NCBI RefSeq assembly: GCF_000143415.4
Contig: NW_003314408.1
Location: 47,650-111,649 of the forward strand
Reading direction: 5' to 3'
DNA length: 64,000 nt
Source: Selaginella moellendorffii
Taxonomy: Eukaryota; Streptophyta; Lycopodiopsida; Selaginellales; Selaginellaceae
Shown here: piece by piece, positions 58,086 to 64,000 of the stretch
Position numbering within the stretch: position 1 is the first letter of the stretch
How the letters are laid out: every line of letters starts with the position of its first letter
Position numbers and translations under genes: made by a program
Notes under the pieces: generated by a model
What the model saw: only the letters and a program-made list of their open reading frames with translations
What the model was told of the DNA's origin: nothing
Database searches by the model: none

Positions 58086-58680
58086 TCAGAGCAAGCATAT
58101 AAGAAGATTTGGGTAAAAAAGATAAAGACATTTAAACTTTTGGAACTTCATGTTTTGTTGATGAGTTGCAAAATGGAAGAATATGAAACCATAAGACTAT
58201 ACTGATCTATTTCACCACTGATGCATTTACAGATCTAAATGAATATTTACTAGAAATTTTATATTCAATGACTGACTCTAGCAGATTTAAAATTGTAGAA
58301 TATAAAGTTTGTAAGTTTTGTATTTACACATTTAAGGTCGTGACTTTAAATGCAAATCTTACTGAGAATACAGAATTGATAATGATAAGGTTTTTACCTT
58401 TGGAAATAAACACCACATACCTACTATACATTGGCCACATACAAAGCACATAAACGTACATTCATATGCCCTTGTATTGTGCATCTTCTCTATGATAAAA
58501 GAGGATAGATTACAACATTTTAACAGAAAAGATTAAACTAAGTGGTATAAACCAACTCTTCCAATGAATGCTGATAATACACCTTAAAGGAAAGATAGAT
58601 ACCTGAAATTATAATTAATTTTTGTAATTATAATTAAACATATGGCATTGGTTATGATGAGAAAGATTAATGCAATTAGA
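58086..58680. other. AT-rich stretch without clear gene
   Basis: A 61-codon frame at 58268-58453 is not convincing. 58470-58620 is an inverted copy of about 41340-41500. Confidence 0.5.
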
Positions 58681-58689
58681 AAGGTTACA

Positions 58690-59110
58690 AGGGAATCATC
58701 TTTATTCAGCTTTCGAATAATCTGGTAGACGTTGTGGTGAGCGGACCCAGGAGGCGGTGCTCTATGTCGTGACTGCTCACGTTAAGGAGACACTATGCAG
58801 GTGAATAGGGAGAGGAAGGTGGTGAAGGGTGTCTCGGGAACAGCCAGCATTCCAGTGAGTCTTGCTTTTCAATTCTTCTGTGGCCTGGGTTATCAGGCTC
58901 CAAGCAAAAGAAGACGAACTTGGGATTGGAAAGGATGACAACATTTTGGCATGGCCCTCAAGACCAACGTATGATCTATTTAGGAGGCTCCCAAGGGTGT
59001 CAAGAAGTCCCAGCAGGAGCGATTTCCAAGCTCAGTTTTTGTATTTATTAATTTGATAAAGACAAACTTTATTCAATACATTTTCTTAAACCGCTTTATC
59101 TTTAAAATTG
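58690..59110 (+). pseudogene. Unidentified gene fragment F, copy 2 (longer)
   Basis: Contains about 90 bases missing in copy 1 (58747-58836) and a frame reading MQVNRERKVVKGVSGTASIP then SLAFQFFCGLGYQAPSKRR. One stop breaks it after WDWKG in that frame. Protein family not recognised. Confidence 0.4.
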
Positions 59111-59189
59111 AAATAGAAACCACCTTTAAAACGCTGGGTATATATATATATATATAGGGTTAGGGTTTCCACAACGGTCGAAGTGGAGA

Positions 59190-59764
59190 ATGAGGATCTC
59201 GTCCAGGGTTGCGAAGCAGTGTTCCCCGATGACCAGGGAGGTCTCCGATTATCTGGAGCACGACGAGCCTCCGCCACTCGAGCTTCCCCCAAATCCACTA
59301 TCGCTCCCATGGCGCTCGGCTTCCAGGACACGAGAGGAGAAGATTCAGCGTTTGGTAGCGCCCGCGCCTCCAGCTTCCAGGCCACGGGAGGAGAAGATCA
59401 AGCCTTTGGTAGCGCCCGCGCGTCCAGCGCCCACCGCGATGTTTGAGGATGATCCGGATCAAGCTCGAGGTTATCGGCCGGCGATCCCTTCGGCAGTGAA
59501 GAAGAGAAAGAGGGGGCGGCCCCCTGGGGGAGAGAACCATCCGCCGTTCACGCCCGTTCATGAGGGCCTTCCCGACAGCTGGGATTTCGAGCGCGCTCGA
59601 TCGATCAATCCGCCTGTGGCGAGCCCTCCAGTTTCTGCGATTTCAACAACAGGAAGATCTCGCAGCCGCGATACAAGTGTAAGAACAGGGCCTGCCCTGC
59701 GAGAGCATCCAAGTTCCTGTTAAAGGACGAGGGTCTCTTGCGGGAGCTTGGTTTGATCATCTAG
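59190..59764 (+). pseudogene. AT-hook/Dof-like gene, frameshifted copy
   Basis: Paralogue of 55934-56467 with the AT-hook KKRKRGRPPGGENH and an internal repeat (SRTREEKIQRLVAPA / SRPREEKIKPLVAPA). Ten bases that would encode the first Cys pair are missing near 59616, so the frame leaves the finger; the rest (GEPSSFCDFNNRKISQPRYK) is still readable in another frame down to ELGLII and a stop at 59764. As it stands it would make a 177-residue protein without the finger. Confidence 0.75.
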
Positions 59765-59842
59765 ACATCCACTTTGCTACTATGTATGTAAGATACCTTC
59801 ATTTGGAAAGGAATGTTCCGTAAAGATGCGTGCGCATATTCT

Positions 59843-62800
59843 CTACATTTTGGGGGGATTCGAACCGGGGTGGGCATCCAGGAGCATTTGCACCACGTCG
59901 CGCATGGATGGGCGGGAGGAGGCTAGGGCATTGGTGCAGCGCAGGGCGATCTTGAGGACGAGGAGGAGATCGCGCTGGCGGCAGCTCGCGGGCGAGAGGC
60001 GGGGATCGATGACGGCGTCGACGCCCTGCTTGGATTGGATGCTGTTGCACGCCCAGGTGACGATGTCCACGCCGTTGTCGCCGAATTCAGGGCTTCCGAC
60101 CGGCTTCTTGCCCGTGACGAGCTCTAGCAGCACGACGCCGAAGCTGTAGACGTCGCTCTTCTCGTTCACTTTCATCCGGTGGGCGTACTCTGCCAAAATA
60201 AATGGTAAGCACAAGCATTAGCTCTTTCTTTTTTCCTGTGCTTCTTGGTGATGCTACTGGAAGAAATGCGTGATCTATTCTCTTGCTTTTCTTTCTTGCC
60301 TGCATGAAAAAAACGGAAAGCGGAGGAGAAAAATGGAAAAAAGGAGGAGAAAAATGAAATAGCTTGCAATGCACGAGAGAGAGAAAGAAAAACGAGGAGA
60401 AAAAAATGGTGAATGCTATGCATTTGGATGTTGAAGTTCTCGTGAAAAATGCGATGGATGCTATATGACTAAAGATACGTACCGGGTGCAATGTAGCCAT
60501 GAGATCCTGCAAGGACCGACATCGAGAACTCGGTGGAGGAGTTGCTCCCGACGAGCTTTGCGATGCCAAAGTCAGCTAGTAGTGCGTCGTACTCGTCGCT
60601 GAGAAGGATGTTGTTCGACTTGATATCACGATGGAGGATGGCCGGAGCGCAGTCGTGGTGCAAATACGAGAGCCCCTGTGCTGCGCCGAGAGCAATCCTG
60701 TACCGAGCTGGCCAGTCGAGAACTCCAGAGATTTTTGTGCTGGGGTGGTGCAGGACGTCGCCCAAGCTGCCATTTGGTACGTACTCATATACTAACAGGT
60801 TGGTTTCTCCATTCGAGCAGCAGCAGAGAAGCCTAACGATGTTGAAGTGTCGAATTCTTCCCAGGATGTTAACCTCAGTGTTGAAGCCGTAGTCGTTCCG
60901 GATCTCCGCTTTGTCACAGGACCACAGCTTTTTTATTGCGAGGTGGCTATACTCGTTGTTGCTCTTTAACGTTGCCTTGTAAACTTTTCCAGCACCTCCG
61001 CTGCCGATGACATTTTCTTCGTCCAACGATCTCATAACGTCGTCCATCGTGAACGTGAGTTTTTGGAACGGGGTCATTGTCCATGGCTCCTCCTTGCACC
61101 CGTCCCTCGTTTTCGATGGCTGATGGCATCTTTTGTACAGATAGTATGAGCACAGGGCTGACGCTGCCGCTGCCGACGCAAGAACACTTCCTGCTATCCA
61201 GGCCATCATGCCAGGTTGTTTGCGGAGTCTAGAGGAATCCGCTTGGCAGTTCATGGACCTCCTCAAAGACCAGGGAGCTCCGACGCAAAGCTTGGGATTG
61301 CCTATGAAACTCGAGTTGAACATGGGGACGTCCAGTGCTTGTGGAAGCACTCCGGAAAAGTCGTTATACGAGACGTTGAAGAGCAGGAAATCTTTGAGCC
61401 TCATTCTGGTCAGCACCGGAGGAATGTCGCCGCTGAAGTTGTTCCTGGAGAGGTCCAGCGAGTTGAGTGACACCATCTTTACGATCGATGGTGGTATGGA
61501 ACCGGACAGATGATTGTTGGACAAGTCGAGGATGGCAAGGCTGCTCAAGTCCCCGATGTTGCTTGGAATTTCTCCTTCCAACTGGTTTGATCCCAGCAGC
61601 AATTTTGACATCGAGGAGCACTTACACAGATTGTCCGGTATAGTACCTGAGAGTTTATTTCCGTATGCCGTGAACTCATCCAGTACTTGCAGCTTGTCAA
61701 TGTCCGTGGGAACCGTTCCGGTCAACTTGTTGTTGTGGATTCTCAACGTTTGGAGATTAGTGGCATGCCCGAGCTGCGGCGGCACCGAGCCTTGGAAGCT
61801 GTTGTCGTAAATTTCCAAGATGGTCATACGAGGCAGTCCCCACATCCCGCTCGGAAGCGCTCCAGACAGCTTGTTGTGATACATTCGGACACGAACGAGA
61901 GACTCGCAGTCTTCGTAGGCCGACGGGATTCCTCCAGAAAGGCTGTTGTTGAAGAAGATGAGCTTTTGAAGTCGACCCCCGGTGCACAAGCCGCTTGGAA
62001 CCGCTCCGGTGAGAAGATTTGTGGAGACGTCGAATATCTCGAGACTGGTGTGAAGTCCTAGCTCGGCCGGTATGATACCTGTGAGCTGGTTGCCAAACAG
62101 GGAGAGGTCGTATAACTTACTCAGACTGGCCAGGCCTTGGGGGATCTCTCCGGTGAGACTATTGTTCCAGAGGTGGAGGAGTCCAAGATTGGGAATTTTC
62201 GCAAGCGTGTCCGGAATGGAGCCATTGAGAAAGTTGCTGTTGAGGTCGAGGTCCGTGAGCGATACCAGGAACTCCACCTCGGAAGGAATGGGGCCTGTGA
62301 GCTTGTTGCTGTAGAGTTCCAGGGATGTGAGTTTTGGGAGGTGCATTATGGAAGATGGAATGATGCCCGACAGAGAATTCCATGTCAGCTCCAGAAAGTC
62401 GAGATTTTTCAGCTCTCCAAGCCAGTCGGGAATGCTGCCTGTGAGCTGACAGCCGCCACACTTGAGGGACTGGAGGCTCTTGAGGTGGCGAAGCTCTGGT
62501 GGCAAGGGCGTGGTGAAAGGATTGTAGGAGAGCGTGAGATTGGTCAGCCTGGAGAGCTTTCCCAGTGCCGGGGATATCGTCGTGAGAAGGCACTCCCACA
62601 CGTTGAAGTATTGGAGCTGCGAGAGATTCCCGATGTCGTCCGGCATGGGACCTGTGAAAGCATTGCACTCGAGGTCGAGATACTCCAAGGAGCGCAGGGA
62701 CGAGATGTTGTCCGGCAACGGGCCGAAGAAGTTATTGTAGCTGAGGTCCAGGAAGACGAGATTTTTGCAGCTGTAGAGACCGACCGGGAAGAGCTGCGTG

Positions 62801-63168
62801 AAGTTGTTGTCACTGAGCGACAGAGAAGCCAGGCCGGGGAGATTGCAAACCGTCGAGTCGAGCGCTCCGGATAAGTTTCGACTCTGGAGGTCCAAGCCTG
62901 TGACGGACCGAGAAATCGAATCGCAGGACACTCCGGACCAGGAACAATGCTCAAAGGAGGAAGAGCCATTCTGAGGGAGCTGCCAGTCGCCGAGGTGACC
63001 AAGCGGATCGGAAATGCTGGCCTTGAAGCTCAAGAGGATTTGCGGCTCGGAGGCAGCAGCGGTGGTGGCGGCGGTGGTCGCATTATTGACTTGCGGAAGA
63101 ACAAAAGCGACGACGAGAAGCAGCAGCAACTTAGCAGCGTGCTTGTGGATTGCTGCTGTAGACAACAT
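59843..63168 (-). CDS. LRR receptor-like kinase, class XI (HAESA-like), intact
   Basis: Two exons, 63168-60483 and 60189-59843, with a 293-nt intron (G|GTACGT...TTTTGGCAG) inside the kinase domain at GYIAP|EYA; 1,010 residues. Order: signal peptide (AKLLLLLVVAFVLPQV), LRR N-terminal domain with HCSWSGVSC, about 20 leucine-rich repeats, membrane segment (MMAWIAGSVLASAAAASALC), and a kinase with [62 protein letters not shown] and RPSMRDVVQ. All catalytic residues are present and it is an RD kinase. Class XI receptors bind small secreted peptides at the plasma membrane; the ligand here is unknown. A truncated copy lies at 54735-55855. Confidence 0.93.
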
Positions 63169-64000
63169 GAGCTCTCTTTTGGAAGAGTTTGACCGAGGAG
63201 AAGGCCTTCTTATTTCATATTCCGGGCGAGCCTACCAAACAGCAGGTGGTTAACATGATCAAGGGGGGGAGGGGAGGACGGACTTTAATCCCCTCATCTG
63301 GCTCTGAAAGCAATGGACACTTAAAACGGAGGCAACAAGCTGTTTGTCTGCAGCTGCTGCTACGTCTGCCCAGCTCTGCTATCTATGCCATAACTACACT
63401 TCCCGCAACTCAACAGGTTTGAATTCCTCTCTTCCTTTCCTTTCTTTTTCCATTGTGTTATATCCCGCCCTGGCTGAGGAGAGCTTTATGTTGCTGCAGG
63501 GGTTGCTGTCACCAAATTCCAGCAGTCGGCGCACGGCAATTCCCATCACAGTGAACAGATTGCTCTAGAGCGTGGGATGGCAAGCAAAGCGGAAGAAAGA
63601 AAAGAGAAAAATATGCAAGGATATAAATGTTGGAGCGAGGCCGTCGGTCAGGCAGGCCAGCGAGATTAGCGACACGGCTAACAAGACGAAGGGGAGGATG
63701 AACCGAACTTACAAATGCCAAAGCTTGATGCAACAAATGGCGAAGGAAAGAGATTGAAGGGATGGATGGATCATGGATGGACGGCAAGCGCACAGGAGCA
63801 GGAGCATTCAACTTGAGCTGCCAAAGATGTGACTCCTTCTGTCCGTAAGCCATTTACATTTTACTCTATTCTTGGTGGTCACTCACTCGCTCTCTACTGC
63901 AGTCCTATTCAACTCCTCTCCATCGTCGTGACTCGCTATCGTCGCCCGTGGTTTCTGGTAAGTGGTGGGAATTAGCGGGACTGGAAACCATAGAAACCAA
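63169..64000. other. Region upstream of the LRR kinase gene
   Basis: Holds the promoter side of the minus-strand kinase gene. Several short overlapping frames (60-114 codons) exist on both strands; none shows a motif or splice pattern, so no gene is called. Confidence 0.5.

Noticed and set aside
62137-62874. 245-codon plus-strand frame opposite the LRR kinase gene
   Set aside because: Shadow caused by the codon pattern of the leucine-rich repeats.

Overview
The window looks like nuclear DNA of a land plant. The best guess is a lycophyte such as Selaginella, because spliced exons can be joined through introns of only about 38-59 nt, receptor-kinase genes are present, and LTR retrotransposons fill the space between genes. 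The species is inferred; no marker gene proves it. One assembly gap (100 N) lies at 10399-10498.

Layout. 1-7083 is retrotransposon debris: a Ty3/gypsy fragment (family A, gag plus LTR) at 178-1192, a non-coding LTR element (family D) at about 1490-5783, a piece of a second gypsy (family C) at 5784-6432, and an inverted copy of the family A gag at 6433-7083. 7084-19634 is the most unusual part: a 12.55 kb segment bounded by a 24-bp inverted repeat. It holds (i) a minus-strand gene of the DUF7869 type that resembles a transposase, (ii) a plus-strand multi-exon gene of about 1,650 codons with a ParB/sulfiredoxin-like motif near the N-terminus and an FCP1-like HAD phosphatase domain at the C-terminus, (iii) a repeated block carrying telomere-like motifs, and (iv) about twenty copies of a 22-24 bp palindrome. 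I see this palindrome nowhere else in the window; it lies mainly in the tiny introns and directly after stop codons.

19635-32752 is one nest of gypsy family C, minus strand, with a shared LTR, a 1.9 kb internal inversion, and a complete family D element (22094-29813) inserted in its pol gene. 33.1-46.4 kb is a directly repeated segment: the 3' part of a bHLH121/POPEYE-like transcription factor gene convergent with a bulb-lectin receptor kinase gene. The kinase gene at 34112-36502 is open through six exons; its copy at 43.6-45.5 kb is a truncated pseudogene. 36.5-41.5 and 45.6-49.4 kb are AT-rich repeats (fold-back element, non-autonomous LTR elements, TA and ATGT microsatellites). 49452-54460 is a complete gypsy family A element with 176-bp LTRs and a 5-bp target duplication.

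54.7-63.2 kb holds a second duplicated pair: a small AT-hook protein gene with a Dof-like Cys finger beside an LRR receptor kinase gene. One pair has a good small gene (55934-56467) and a dead kinase gene; the other has a broken small gene and an intact class XI kinase gene (59843-63168). The host genes concern cell-surface signalling and transcription; everything else is mobile or duplicated DNA.
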